A program made the position numbers and the translations under genes. The notes below the pieces were generated by a model, which had not been told where the DNA came from, did not search any database, and saw only the letters and a list, made by a program, of their open reading frames with translations. DNA of 64,000 nt, from contig CM019216.1 in assembly GCA_009741485.1 (NCBI GenBank), positions 44,110,440 to 44,174,439 on the forward strand. The letters are read 5' to 3'. Positions 1 to 12,510 of the stretch are shown one piece after another (positions within the stretch are counted from its first letter, which is position 1; each line of letters begins with the position of its first letter). The stretch is from Malurus cyaneus samueli. Its lineage: Eukaryota; Chordata; Aves; Passeriformes; Maluridae.

Positions 1-278
1 GGTGATGCTGGAAATAATCAGAGCTCTGTGTTCTGACCTGGGCTGGGGTCGCTGCTGCTGCTGCTGAGCAATCGGGGCAGAGGATGGAGGGTGCAGAGGA
101 ACAGGGAGGGTTTTTCTCACTCAGTTCCCAGGCTCAGCTCCTGTAGGGTCAGGATGGCTCCAGCCCAACCTCGCTGCCCCTCTTCGGGTGGTCAGGGCAC
201 TGCTGAAGGTGTTCACCTCAGCCAGCAGGAGCAGCTGCTGCCTGGCACAAAGGCAGAAAAATAAAGCATACAAAATTA

Positions 279-309
<31 letters not shown>
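1..309 (+). other. Possible retrocopy 3' end with poly(A) tail
   Basis: An AATAAA signal at 260-265 is followed 14 bases later by a run of 30 A at 280-309. Signal, short spacer and long A-run in this order resemble the 3' end of a polyadenylated RNA that was reverse-transcribed and inserted. The GC-rich sequence at 1-259 would then be its 3' untranslated part. I recognise no coding sequence in it, and the 5' end would lie outside the window, so no target duplication can be tested. A chance A-run next to an AATAAA is the alternative. Confidence 0.3.
280..309 (+). repeat. Poly(A) run, 30 A
   Basis: This is an uninterrupted homopolymer directly visible in the sequence. It is followed by an A/G-rich stretch to about 350. 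Confidence 0.95.
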
Positions 310-311
<2 letters not shown>

Positions 312-1845
312 CAAGAAAAAAGGAAAAGAGAGGATAAAAGAAGAGGCGAGAACAGAGGAGCCAGATCTTCCCTCAGGCACTTGTCAGCATCAGCAAGGTG
401 GTGATACAAGGACAGCAAGTCCACTTTCTTCTCCTGCTCTATTAAAAGTTTGAGGGACAACATTTGTTTTCTTTTTTTTTTTTTGGGGAATGCTGGAGCA
501 TAATGTTGGGGCACAAGCATTGCCTTGAGGTTTGGATGACTCTGCTTGGGTTTGGTAACAATTTGCTGAGTTTTTCTGTCTCCTCAAACTGAGATCTCAG
601 GATCTTTTTGTTGTTCCCCCACTGCAGCCCATCCCCAGCTCAGCAGGAAAGAGCCAGGAACCATTTTTGCCATTATGGAATTTCATTCAAATTATTCATT
701 CAAAATATTCATTCCAATTCAATTTCGTTATGGAATACATTCAAATTAACTTTATTAGAACAGGGTGTTGTTTTCACTGAAGTGCTGGATATCATCCTTG
801 TTTTACTGGCCCTCTTCCACAATTTAAAATTATAAAATATTTCCTTGCAATTCCTAGGCCTGAGTTGCAGCTTTAGGTGGGCACAGCCTGGCTGAGCTGA
901 GCTTCCTGCTCTGGGTTAGAGCTTGGCTGAATCAGAAACCAGAACTGATTTTGTGTTTGCCCAAGCCCAGATCACATTCACACACATTTCCCAAATGGAA
1001 AAAGGGAACAAAGCTGGACTGGGAGGGTGGGCAGGGGAGCTGGGGACAGTTCTGTCACCTGCAGGGCTTGGGACCCTCGTGGCTGAGGAGAACCTTTGGA
1101 CCAGGCTGTGGGATTTGTTCTGCTCTTTCCACAGGAATTTTTCCCAGGGATTTTTCCAAAAGGGATTGGAAGAACTCAGTTCCTCCAAGCTGGTGAGCTC
1201 TATGGGTATTTTGACAGTTTGTTTATTGTGGGTGCTCAGATTTGTCAGAGAGACTCAGGCAATGTTTCTTCTCTCTTGTCTGGCTATGAAATTTATTTGG
1301 ATGGGAGATTTGGGGGTTTGGGGTTTTTTTAGTAGTCTAGTCAAACTAAAATACATTAAAAATTTGAAATTATAACAAAGGAGGGATTACAACCTGTTCT
1401 TTGGGAGGTTAGATAAGAAGTGGCAATTTTTGCCTGGCTGCAGCAGCTGCACCTCCCAGAGCTCACTTTCCCTGGGAAAACAAGGACGGTGCCATCATCC
1501 CGCACAATTCCATTACTGAATTGTCAGAGCAGAGGCACATTTCTGGCAGCAATGATCCCACTCCATTTTCACTTCCCCATGGCTCAGTGGTGACCTTGAC
1601 ATTCTGGGTGGCACAGGCTGGGGGGATCATTCCCTGACAGTTTTGGGGTCAGGCTGTGGGATTGTCCTGCCCTGCTCAGCTGCACTGAGACAATTCCCTA
1701 TTCACAATCCGTGCTCTGGAGTTCCCGGTTTCATTTTTAGGGGCCCAAAGGCAGTTGCAGCTCAGCCACAGGACAGAAAGCAGCTCCTGCTGCAGAAGGT
1801 TTTGTTGTTGGGTGGTTTTGTCTGGTGGAGCAGCTCCCAATCCCT

Positions 1846-1937
1846 CATGATCATTTAAAAGGTTAAAACCTCAGGAGTGACTGCTTCATTTCATGATCAT
1901 TTAAAAGGTTAAAACCTCGGGAGTGACTGCTTCATTT
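1846..1937 (+). repeat. 46-bp tandem duplication
   Basis: Two adjacent copies (1846-1891 and 1892-1937) begin CATGATCATT and end TTCATTT. They differ at a single base (CAG versus CGG), so the duplication is fairly recent. The unit contains the palindrome ATGATCAT. Confidence 0.95.
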
Positions 1938-3478
1938 CTAAGACAAATAAAGTCCAAACGTTGACTTTGTACCTCATTAGTGCTCTGTGCAATTAGGCTG
2001 ATTTTCCCCCTTTAATGCAGTGTAGAAATGCTGTTTTTTGGGTGAACCCCTTTAACCCTGGGGTGCAGCAGAGGCTCTCAGTGCCTCAGGGGATGCTCTG
2101 AAGCATTTCAGGCTCTCCTGGAGGATGAGATTCTCTGGAGCAGACAGCCAACAACAGCATCAGCATCCTCCTCTCGCTCTGGCTGGAAGTGTCTCCCCAT
2201 TTCCCATCAGCAGATTGAGACCAGGCAGGTACGGGGCTTTAAGTGTGGTTTTAATTTTAGGTTCTGGAGAATTCCCTGTGAGCAGCTGCAGCCGTGGCCG
2301 TGCCCAGCGGGCTGAGCTCAGCCCAAGTCACTGTGATGTTCTTTTCCCTCCGAGCTACCAGTTATGCAAAGTGAAGCTTTACCTGAGCATGGATTAAGGT
2401 TTTTCCATGTTTAGCTCCAAGCATTTAATGGACAGTGATCTATGTGGGCAGAAAGGAGGAGGGAAAAGCAAAACCCAAACCCCCTTAAACACAAGCATCT
2501 TATTTTAGTGCCACGTCTTTCATAAATCCTAAAGGTTGTTTTGTTTCTGCCAACACTGCTTTGTTTAAAATCAGCTTATTGTGGATACAAGGAGGAGGAG
2601 GAAGAAGAACCAGATTCAATAATTTCCCTCTGCTCCTGGTAGTTGTTCCTCACTTGATTACTTGCCAAAGTGCCAGAACTGACAAATGATCCAATAAGGC
2701 AGGAGTGAAGGCAGTGCTGCAAAGCTGGATTAGTTTATAAAGTGTCCCTGTTGTGTTCCATCCAATGAATAACCAATATTCAGCAAACCTGTTGCGGGGC
2801 CTTCCCCTTTCCTTTCTCTTTCTTCCTTTCCTTTCGGGCTCTGAAAGGAGTGAGAAGTTACACATTTATTTACTTGTCAGCAGAGAGGAAATCCTTCACA
2901 AAGAAAAATGATTTGCTACCAAAACCATTTCAGGATGGGGAAGGAATCCATTGGATTTCCAGGCTGCCCGGGGCTCCTGTGAGGAGCTGATTTTGTGGTG
3001 TGAGGGGCGGGGGTTTGAGATTAGGGGTGTTGCAATGTGGTCATTATTTTCCAAAGGATAACACCGAGATTGACTCTGTGATTTATGAAGAATTATATCT
3101 GGAATCATAACGAGCAGCTGATTTCATAGGAAGCTGAGGATGTGCTGAAGGCTGCTGCAGGCAAACACAATGCATCAGAGCTGGCAGCTGAGCTTTCCAA
3201 CCGTTTGGGGTTGTTTTTCTGTGTTTCTCTGCGTGCCCTGCAGGCCCAGGCTGTTGTCTCCTGGCAGAGGTGGGCAGGGTGGTGATGTGCCCTCCTGTGC
3301 CACTCAGGATGCCCAGGACAGCAGAATTCCCGAGGAACCCGAGCCTGGGGGATCCAGCCCTGAGCAGCAGGTTTGGGGTGAGCTTTTGGGATTTGCTCAT
3401 TTGGTGTTTGGGGGAGGCTGAGCTGCTGCTCTGCCTGGGAAGGGACAAATCAACTGCTGCTTCTAGAGCCATAAATAA

Positions 3479-3533
3479 ACAGATATATAATACTATATAA
3501 ATGTATATATAAATATATAAATAGCTCAGTAGA
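3479..3533. repeat. AT-rich low-complexity block
   Basis: Irregular TATA/AAATA repeats such as ATATATAA and AAATATATAAATA, embedded in otherwise GC-richer DNA. Confidence 0.85.
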
Positions 3534-3763
3534 TAAACACACATGCAGGTGGAGAGCAGAGCAGCGTGTGTGCCCCAGCACAGCTCCGAGGGGTTGATGG
3601 TTTGTGCTGGGGCTCTGCCATTTGTCCCCAGGGTGGAGAGAGGGGCTGAGGAACCCCCTGTTCTCCTGCTGGCCCAGGCCTCTCCATCCAGTGACAATGG
3701 GATATTCTGTGGGTAGGAAAAGCCCATGCAGGTCATGGGGGAGCTCACTGGAAGCCGTGTTTG

Positions 3764-4010
3764 TCACAGAATTTGAATGGGTTGGGTTGGAAAGGACAGT
3801 AAAGACACCACATTGCACCTCCACATGGGCAGGGACACCTTCCCCTGTCCCAGGATGTCCCAAACCCTGCCCAGCCTGGCCCTGGGCACTGCCAGGGTGT
3901 CCCAAACCCTGCCCAGCCTGGCCCTGGGCACTGCCAGGGTGTCCCAAACCCTGCCCAGCTGGCCTGGCACTGCCAGGGTGTCCCACACCGCCTCCAGCCT
4001 GGCCCTGATT
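3764..4010 (-). mobile_element. CR1 LINE fragment, 3' end at left
   Basis: The left part reads TCACAGAATTTGAATGGGTT, then GGTTGGAAAGGAC, then CATGGGCAGGGACACCTTCC. In reverse complement this is the familiar end of avian CR1 (ccttccaacccaaacc, then attctgtga). The element therefore lies on the minus strand and is 5'-truncated at about 4010, as most CR1 copies are. Its inner portion has been amplified into a 42-bp tandem repeat. Open frames crossing it on both strands are products of this repeat and not genes. Confidence 0.85.
3856..4008. repeat. 42-bp minisatellite inside CR1
   Basis: Units start with TGTCCCA at 3856, 3898, 3940 and 3979, with lengths 42, 42, 39 and about 30 (partial). The first two are nearly identical and the third has lost three bases. 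The core reads CCTGCCCAGCCTGGCCCTGG followed by GCACTGCCAGGG. The unit comes from the CR1 sequence itself, so the array grew after insertion or was already in the source copy. Confidence 0.9.
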
Positions 4011-7000
4011 GAGTGGTAATGGTTTTTCTCTGTTTTCTCTGTTAATAACATTGCCCTGTTAAGGTAAGCCTGTTTTTCAGTTAATATATATTTCAGTATC
4101 TCTTCTGTTAAATTTGATTAGTCTCATTTATACTGAACACTGTAGCTGACAAATCCGTAATAAGGCTCTTCCAGGTCCATCCTCCAGCAGCTTGGGTTTT
4201 AAAATGTTTGAGGATATCCACAACAGGTTATCCTAGCCTAGATACAGGTGGCAACAAAACGTTTGGAAAAGATTTTCCTTTCAACCAGAGCCTGACACAT
4301 GAATGGGCAACTTGTGCCCTTTTACATGTTTTCAAATCCAGATTATGATTGCTTTATTGATAATGGCAAGCAAAGTATTGAGAGCTGTTCTATTTTCAGA
4401 GATCCAGATGATCAAGAACCAGGAGCTAAGATGTGCTATAAATTCTGTGCTACAATACTAATGAAATGATGCTGATTCCACTTATAAAAATTTTGTGCTG
4501 TTCTGATCAAAATATTCTATGCTACGCTAATAATAAAATTCTGTTTGAAAAATAAAGCTTTAATGGCATCTATGACTTAATGTTATCATCATTCTGCTCA
4601 GGGTCCCCAAAAGATCCTGTCTGTCCCCATTATGTCAAGTGACTCACCTGTCTTCTGCATGGATGTGAGAAGGAACTTAAGATTTTGAAATGCTTAAGCA
4701 TTACAAATATACTTTTTGAAATGTTCCTGTTGTTCCAAATCTCTATTTGTGAATGGACAAGGAGGTGCATTGGCAGTTATTATGTGTGTGGTAAAACTTT
4801 GAAAAACAATATTAAAAAAAAGGGAATAAAATCAGCAGCAAAAACAAGCCCTTTGACTTTAGCAGGTTTAATTTGACACTTTTCTTCATCATTTAAAAAA
4901 TAGCCTTTTCTTTCTGCCTGCCTTCAAGCAGATTCCAGAATCTCTCTCCCTGATGCTATTTTTGTGACAAAAGACTTTCTGAATTGTATAATTCTTGAGT
5001 TCCATGTCAATCACCTCTTGTATTTCAGTTTTAAGCATAAATGTTAATGAGCTAATTGCACTGTTCAAAAGATCTTCTATTGAAAGTAAATGTTCACTAG
5101 TAGGTGTGCTACTTTCTGTACATTATAAATAGGCTTTAGAACTTAATCTAGACAACTCTAGCTGCTATTCGCAGATAAAAATCTACCTGTTGACTAACAC
5201 ATAATATGTTCATAGTTCATAGTTCTTCTATTGCAAGTATGTATTTCCAGTTAAAATATTAATTAAGACATTAGCACTTAAAAAATCTTTGCATAAATCA
5301 ATGGATAAAATTTCTAAATTTATTATGCATCATTTTAGATGACAATGAAAGTATGCTTAGACACAAACTCATCCTTAATCTTATAGAATTTGCAGAATTT
5401 GGGGTAAAGGCTATTGATGCATCTATTTTAATTCATGTTTCGTTAGACTTCCTTCTACTAATCTTTCATTTTATGTCAAGCTCATCATTCCAAACATCCA
5501 GCACACAGATGTAGCTTTCCAAGTTAAAGGAGGGCAAGTGCTGCACAAGTATTTCTTGCAGATGCAATTATTTTTATCCAAAAATATGAATTTTTCTTAT
5601 CATCAGTAACTGCACAAAGAGTGACACTCAGAACAAAACTACTTTACTGCATTACATGAGTAAGCTCTTTATTTTGAAGAATTTATGCAAACCCAGAGGT
5701 TTGTTGTAAAAAAATGAAATCAGGTCTCAGTTATATTCAGGATGCTTGAAAATCTGCATTGCCAGTGAGCACACCTATCTTCAAAAGCTTTTGATTGAAG
5801 CGCCAAGCACGTTTTGTAAACTGACTTCTGTGGGGTGACCAGCACACGGTGAATGTGGAGGGCACTGGAAGCAGAAGGGGAATTCACATACAGGCAACAG
5901 GGAAAACCTCAGGAATAATTTTGGCCATTTTGGCACAGGAGGAAAGGAACTTTCCTTCTGCTTCTAATTCTCTTTCTTTGAGCTTGTGCTATGACAAGGT
6001 TTCTGGGTTACAGGAGATTTTCCTGAACTCTCTGTTCTTCTGAAACATTGCTCTGGTTTTATCACTGCCATTCTGTCAGTCACTGGTGCTGTGAGGCATT
6101 TTAAAACCCATATGTCGGAAAATGTTCTTTAGTGTGAAACAATGGCCCACACAGTTATTAACTTCAGCCTGCTCAATGGGAATACAAAATGTTCTTTCCA
6201 GTTCACCTGAGTCAAGCATTGGCATTCTTACCAATTGCATAAACAGAACAATTTCTTTTTTTTTTTTTTCCTCCCAAGGTTTTCTTTTTGTTTTTCTTTT
6301 CCTTCTTTGTCTAATTTTGCTGTTCTGTGAGGGAACTTAGTGATGCAACAGTGATAAACTATCTCTGCAAGATGATCATGCATATGATCAATCAGACTCA
6401 GCATGCTTGTACCACACTGTAGACATGGCTCATTAGCATGCTACTTTCAATGCCTAGTGAAGGAGTTACCAGATCCTCTGCTGCTATGTATCATTATCAC
6501 TCCTTTTTAATTTACTAGTAATGCCTAATTACTCTTTCATCGAAGAAATATTTCTAAATCACACAATTCTAGACTTGGTAATACTTTATCTTTGCTGGTA
6601 TTTCATTTAAGTCCCCACTTATTCCCCCCTTACACCCCTTCTCCCCCCACTGGCTTTCCACACACACACAAGAAAAAAAAAAAAAAAAAGGCACAAAGTG
6701 TGAACTGTGTTGTTAAAGCACAGTAGTGGCAGAAGTCTTGAGGGATGGCTGTGTCTGCAGGTGTTGTACACACTCAGCAGGGTGTAGATAACATGTCTGT
6801 ACATAACTGACAGATGCACTGTAGCACAGTCGGTGCTGAACTGGATTGTGGTTCTGGCTGAACAATCTGCAGCCTTAGAAGGGTTCTGTAGATGTTAGTG
6901 GCCCACTAGGTTTTAGGAGTTGGACAGGAGCAGACTTGTCTCATTTTTGTCACCATTTTTACTACTTCTAGTCTGTTTCTGTCACAATTTGTAAAGCTAG

Positions 7001-10000
7001 TTGCGGAATGTTAGCAATAAGGTTGTGATTATATAGATTACATGTTATAGGTGCTGGGATGCCCTTTCTCCTCCCAAAGCTGTTTCACAGATTTCAGGCA
7101 AGCAAGAGTCAGAGTGGCTCTTCTCTTGTTCACTTGTTAAACACCTGCATTACTCCTTCTATCAAAGTGCAAAAGTTCCTAATTTGTCATTTCCCACTTA
7201 ACAGTATCTTCAAATATAACACTAGCTACCAGTGAAGAAACTGCGACCATATGCATCTCTGTGAACTCATGAGAGAAACACCACACTGCTCAGATGTAGC
7301 TGCTCTTAAATTACTATCACATTTTTACCCTTGGGCCTTTTTTTCACAACATGTTATCTGAAGTTTTTTGCCTTGTAACCAATAATCACAGAGCTCAATC
7401 CAGGACTACCGATGACACAGAACTATTTTTTTGGGCCTCTCTTACGTGTCCAAGATTATAAAACACATAACTTTTTACACTAAGCTGTTACCTGAGAATA
7501 AGGTAGGATAAATCTTTTAGTTGAATAAAAGTTGAGACAACTTAATTTCAGGTTGTGTCTCTATTTGGCATCAATGTATTTGTTATGCTACAAATATAAC
7601 AATTGGACACCATTATATTGATACACAAGTTTAGGTATACATTGAAACATTACTATACTTCGTATATTTATTCCTAAATATTTGGCATTTTTCTCATCTA
7701 TGAAGCAAAACTAAATGAGATGCTCCCAGCAGAAGTAAAACCATTGTATAGAACATAAAACCAGATTCATCAAAGAGCTGTGTAACTTATGTTCATCTGA
7801 GATCCTCAATGCATTTCTTATTTATTAATTTGGCAGTATGTGTATTATTATTATTATTAATTTTAAGAACTTAATTATTGATATGGGTTGTACAATGGTA
7901 TTGTAATTGCTATCCTTGATAATGTCCCCATCATTGCTTAAGATTTGCAAACTACACCATAAGAACCTTTATTGATGTGTTGTGATGTGAAAAAAAGACA
8001 AAAACCAACCTACTGATAAAGAAAACATTTGTGGAGATTGGTAACTCCTCTAGGTTCTTCAATCTATATTACTGTTGCCTTAAATATGTTCTTGTTCAAA
8101 GACTAGATGAGCTTCCTCTGAAGCTAAATTTTGTTGGATATGTTTTGCACTTAATTTTTAGAAGCCCATGAATTTTTAGGCTATGTCTTCCTCAAGCTGT
8201 GGGTCTCTCATATTTGTCTTCTTCTCCAATGGACTTAAAAAATTGTCCTGATGTTTCACTGTTTTCAACAGATAAACTTACCCACTGATACCCCTTTTTT
8301 TAATTTTTTTTTTTTTATTTTCTTCTAAAACAGTGGTACATTGCAGCCAGCTGTCAGTAACATGGACTTAGTGCTCTGTGTTCTTCTGGGGGTTTTTCCT
8401 GATATTTTGTGACCATAAATTTTATCTATTACTAGCATGATGAGATTTAATAGAAGGAGTAAAAACACAGACAAACTGCAAGTATAAAACAAATTATATT
8501 AGCATGCATTCCATGGTGTAAATCTCAGATGGGTTGAGTAAGATCATTAGGCTTTATACAAGGTACAATATGTTGTACTAATAATTATGCATGATGTCCT
8601 TGTGTATACAGCTAAATTACACTGGGACTTTTTTCCATTTTTTAGCATGAATTTGATTCTGAAAGTCTCAAACCACCCTGAGGATGATCCAACACATACT
8701 CAAATTCGGCATACCTGACTGCAGAAAATCATGGAGTTTTTTAGAAGGATAATACACTTATAATTGGTTGAAATTGTTTTTCCACAAGATCTGATGCACA
8801 CTTTTTTCCTGCTTTGTTTAATATTCTGGTTATTTTCATCTCTATTAAAGTGGCATGAATTCATCAGCTGTTACATTTACTGTTTGTCTGTCATATCAAG
8901 CACCAATAAGTTAAAGCTGGCAAATGTTGTTATATTCTGAAGGCATCCACTCCCTAAGAATTCTTTTGCATGTTTTCTTCATTTCTTTTGTCAACACAAA
9001 GGCTTGATCTTATGCTCAGACAAAATTTTTTAGTCAGCCAGTCCATAAGATATCTACGCTTTGAAGCATACAGACGTTTTCACTTGACATCAATGCCACC
9101 CCAATTCCCCAGTGCTCTCTGCTGCTGCTGTGGCAGACATGGCAGAAGTTGAACAAGAGCTGTGAAATGCAGTCACTGAACCATGGTGGACTTACTGGCT
9201 CGAGTCAAACTTCATCTGTGATCAAAATAAAGATGCTGGGCTATGAGTGGCAAGGCTGAGCTGCAGGAGTAAATTTGCTCTTGTGAATATGACAGAGTGG
9301 TAGCTTGCATCGAGTTGGGTTGCACAGAAAATTCCTGCACAAGATTAGCCAAAGGTCATCTATGAGCAGCTGGGAACCTGTGCAGCCTGAGCCTCAGGTG
9401 GAATGGTAGAATGGAAGCACTATCACCTGTGGGTCTCAAATACTCTGTGGGGAAGCTCAGATATTGCGTGCTGAGGAAGGGACCTGAAGCTCTGCACCGA
9501 ATTATTGTACCTTTAAATATTTAATCAGCCTCCTTTACAGAGGAGTGAAGGCATTCATTGGAAAAGTAATATTGCTCCATAGTCATAGAGTAATAATTTA
9601 AAGTATTTGTTTGCAGAAAATGAAGGAACCAGAATGTTCTTTCTCCTCTTTCCTACCAGAGCTGCAATAAAAGACTGCATGAGTGTGTAGACTCCTCCTC
9701 ATAGTCTCCTCATTAGTTTTGGCCACTCTGTACACGAGTACAGTAAGTGTATGGTATGGATTAAAGCAAAACATTTGTATGGATTAAAGCACAGTTCTCA
9801 AGCTCATTACAAATAAGAGAAACCTAGACACAGGCAAGACTGAAGTTATAATTTCAGATTTTGGAGAAAAAGAGAAACTAAGCCGTGTTTTCATGTAAGT
9901 TATTTATATAATTTTGTTTGTAACAAATATGAAGAACTTAGTAAATACTCAATGTAATACATGATTAATGGTATTTACCTACATAAAGTTCATCAGCCCT

Positions 10001-12414
10001 GAAGAGCAGCAAACTATTTTGTTTTTTCTCTCAGATAATCAATTACCATGGTCAAGGATACGTATTCTCAGAGTATTTTCAAAACCTGTAAATGTATTAA
10101 AAACATTTTTTTAATGCTTGTAGATTTATTGTCTGTCTTTGGTTTCAAACAATTCTCTTTGCTGACCATGGAAAGTTAAAATCTTAGGTAGAGAAGAAAA
10201 ACCTAATTTAAGTTCATGAGGTTTTGGTGAAAGCTAAAAACTCGTTATCTCCTGTGATGTGTAGAGTGTTATAGCGTTATCTACCAAAGTAAAATTGGAA
10301 GCGTTGTGTAAATAACTTAGCCCCTAGCCTGTAAAAGTGCCTTTTTTTGTAATTGATGACTGAAAATTATTCGAGGAATTGCTTGAATATTCTGATAAAT
10401 ATGTATCTCTCTCAGAACTCTCAATTAACACTAAAAAATAGGTGGTCTTCAACTCTGGATTAGAATAACACTATAATTTATATCATATTATTAGAAAGGT
10501 TGAATGTGTTTTTGCAAAATAAGACCAAATACTTTCCACCACAGGATGTATGTTTTCATTACTAAAGGAGGCATGACAAATAGAATTTCTGTTGTGAAGT
10601 GTAAAAGGGAGAACTGTTCCATCTTTATTCATGGAGCTGTTTAGTGACAACTCATTATTATAAGATGGAAATCAAGTGAGTTCGGTAACAAAGCCAAAGC
10701 TCCTCCAGCTTGCTTGACATCAGTGCATCACTCAGGTAGGCCTTGCACACAGTCCTTGAGCAGCCCATCTGCAAAGTGAAACTGTCAAAATGTTCACTTT
10801 GGCAAGTTCAGAGATTTGTGAGTGAGAAAAGACTATCCAAATCCAGAGCAAATTCTTCTGGTTTTTGGTTATATACTCCCATTAAACTCACTGCCATGAC
10901 TCCAGGAAAACTCCACTCAAGTATGTCTATTCTAAGTCAAGACAGGTATCACAATTTAGACAATCGTACATTCTACCGTGTTTATGAAATTCTTTTACAA
11001 GGATGGTATTGGACTATGTAAAAGACAGAGAACTGAGTTTGGAACTTTTGTTTTGACATAGACTTGACAGAAGAAAGTTATTTTTTTCTTCTGTGTGAGA
11101 GTATCTCCTGTGCTGAGATCTCTGAAAAGCATAGTGATGTAATTTCTGGGCTAAGTTCTTTATCAGATTGAAGACTAGAGTATGAAACAGCCACAGTGTA
11201 ATGGTTCTGTATTTTCAGAACACTGTTGTGAAGGTTAATTTAGTCTCTCCAACAGATTTTTTGTCACATGTTCACAAAATTCCTTCTACTTTCTAGTTAA
11301 TGTTTTCTGTAGTGATTGCTTTTTCTGTGACTCTATTTTATAACTACGGTTCAAACATTTTGTAGTCTGTGGGCTTATTGAGCTTGTACCCAACAACATC
11401 CAGTGAAATCCTAAACATTCAGCAAAATAACATTCACTTCAAGCTTTGAATGTGTCCTGTTTTCCATGATACCTAACTGGAATTTTAACTCCAGTTTGTT
11501 AAGGCTAAAACAAAGATTTCCTTTCCGCAGCAGACAAAAAATCTAAGGCCTTCATCTAAACGACATTTTTGGGAGCCAATCTCAATAAAATATATGGAAG
11601 AAGGGACTGAATCACCTCCTCCAGGTTTGCAGTGCTCCAACTCTCTTGATTTAAATTGTGTTTCATTAGAGTGATATGGAATTTCTAAAGTGTTGATTGT
11701 CATAATAAATTTAGTCTGGCTTGTATAAACATTTGAAAATATATAGTTGCACTGAAATTCCCTGAAAGAGCAGAAGGAGACTAATTGTAATGCATAACAT
11801 TAAAAACCATCCTGGGTAACAACATTTATGTGACATTCTGGGCACATATAGAATTTTGATATAATTAACTGAAGCAGAGATGTTGGATACAATGATTAAG
11901 TGCACAGAAGCTAATCTGAACATCATTGTAAGCTGAGATAATGGTCTTGCTTTTATGGCCAAACTGGCTAAAAATCAAAGTTCTGATTTAGCCCTACAAG
12001 ACTATCAAAATAAGATTTGATGGAAATTACAGTGAAATTTGGTGTGCATGTATGAAATGCATATTATTCCTGTAAAAGATTTCTAGGCTGAGCCTTTTGT
12101 GCTCTCAAAAGGCCTTGGTAGAAAGCAACGCAAATTTTCTAGATTGCGTAAATTTCATTTACAGACACATGCATAATGTCACAGAATAATGTCTTGCAGG
12201 ATTTCTAGCATGTATATCATGTTCAAATGGCTGAAGTTCTTGGGCAACTCTTCTTCTTTTTCTGAAACAAAACCACATTGATTGAACCAATAAAAGCGTT
12301 TATATTAGCATTGTTATGAACCTTATTGCATGGCATTTTGTAATGTCTCAGGACAATTCATCAATTATCTTTATCAGACAGCAAAAATAAAATGTTTTAC
12401 AAGTCTTAAAAACC

Positions 12415-12510
12415 AGAAGGTGCTGTACAAATGTTGATTATCCTCCCTCCTTGGCCACATGACTCTGTAAAGTGCCTGGCAAGAGGGAGGTGCTACACAA
12501 ATCTTGACTC
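12415..12510 (+). mobile_element. Possible ancient L2/MIR-like tail fragments
   Basis: Two short motifs, AAGGTGCTGTACAAATGTTG near 12418 and GTAAAGTGCCTGGCA near 12468 followed by GAGGTGCTACACAAAT, resemble the conserved tail of L2-type LINEs and the SINEs that share it. The match is from memory of the family pattern only and the fragments are short and old. Confidence 0.3.

Larger units (their letters stand above)
310..3763. other. GC-richer stretch without recognisable gene
   Basis: Short open frames occur on both strands, none longer than about 220 codons and none with a recognisable domain. The longer ones overlap one another on opposite strands, as expected for sequence with few stop codons. 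The stretch holds a T-run near 471-484, a 46-bp tandem duplication at 1846-1937 and an AT-rich block at 3479-3533. I see no promoter, CpG-island gene start or RNA gene that I can support. Confidence 0.6.

Noticed and set aside
218..587. Short minus-strand frames with Lys- or Phe-rich stretches
   Set aside because: These come from the A30 and T-runs at 280-309 and 471-484.
3450..4051. Overlapping frames with repeated Pro/Gly/Ala-rich units
   Set aside because: They are read from the 42-bp minisatellite within CR1 on both strands.
9660..9742. 83 bases between a good acceptor (CTCTTTCCTACCAG) and a GTAAGT donor
   Set aside because: All three frames contain stops. A non-coding exon is possible but nothing else supports it.
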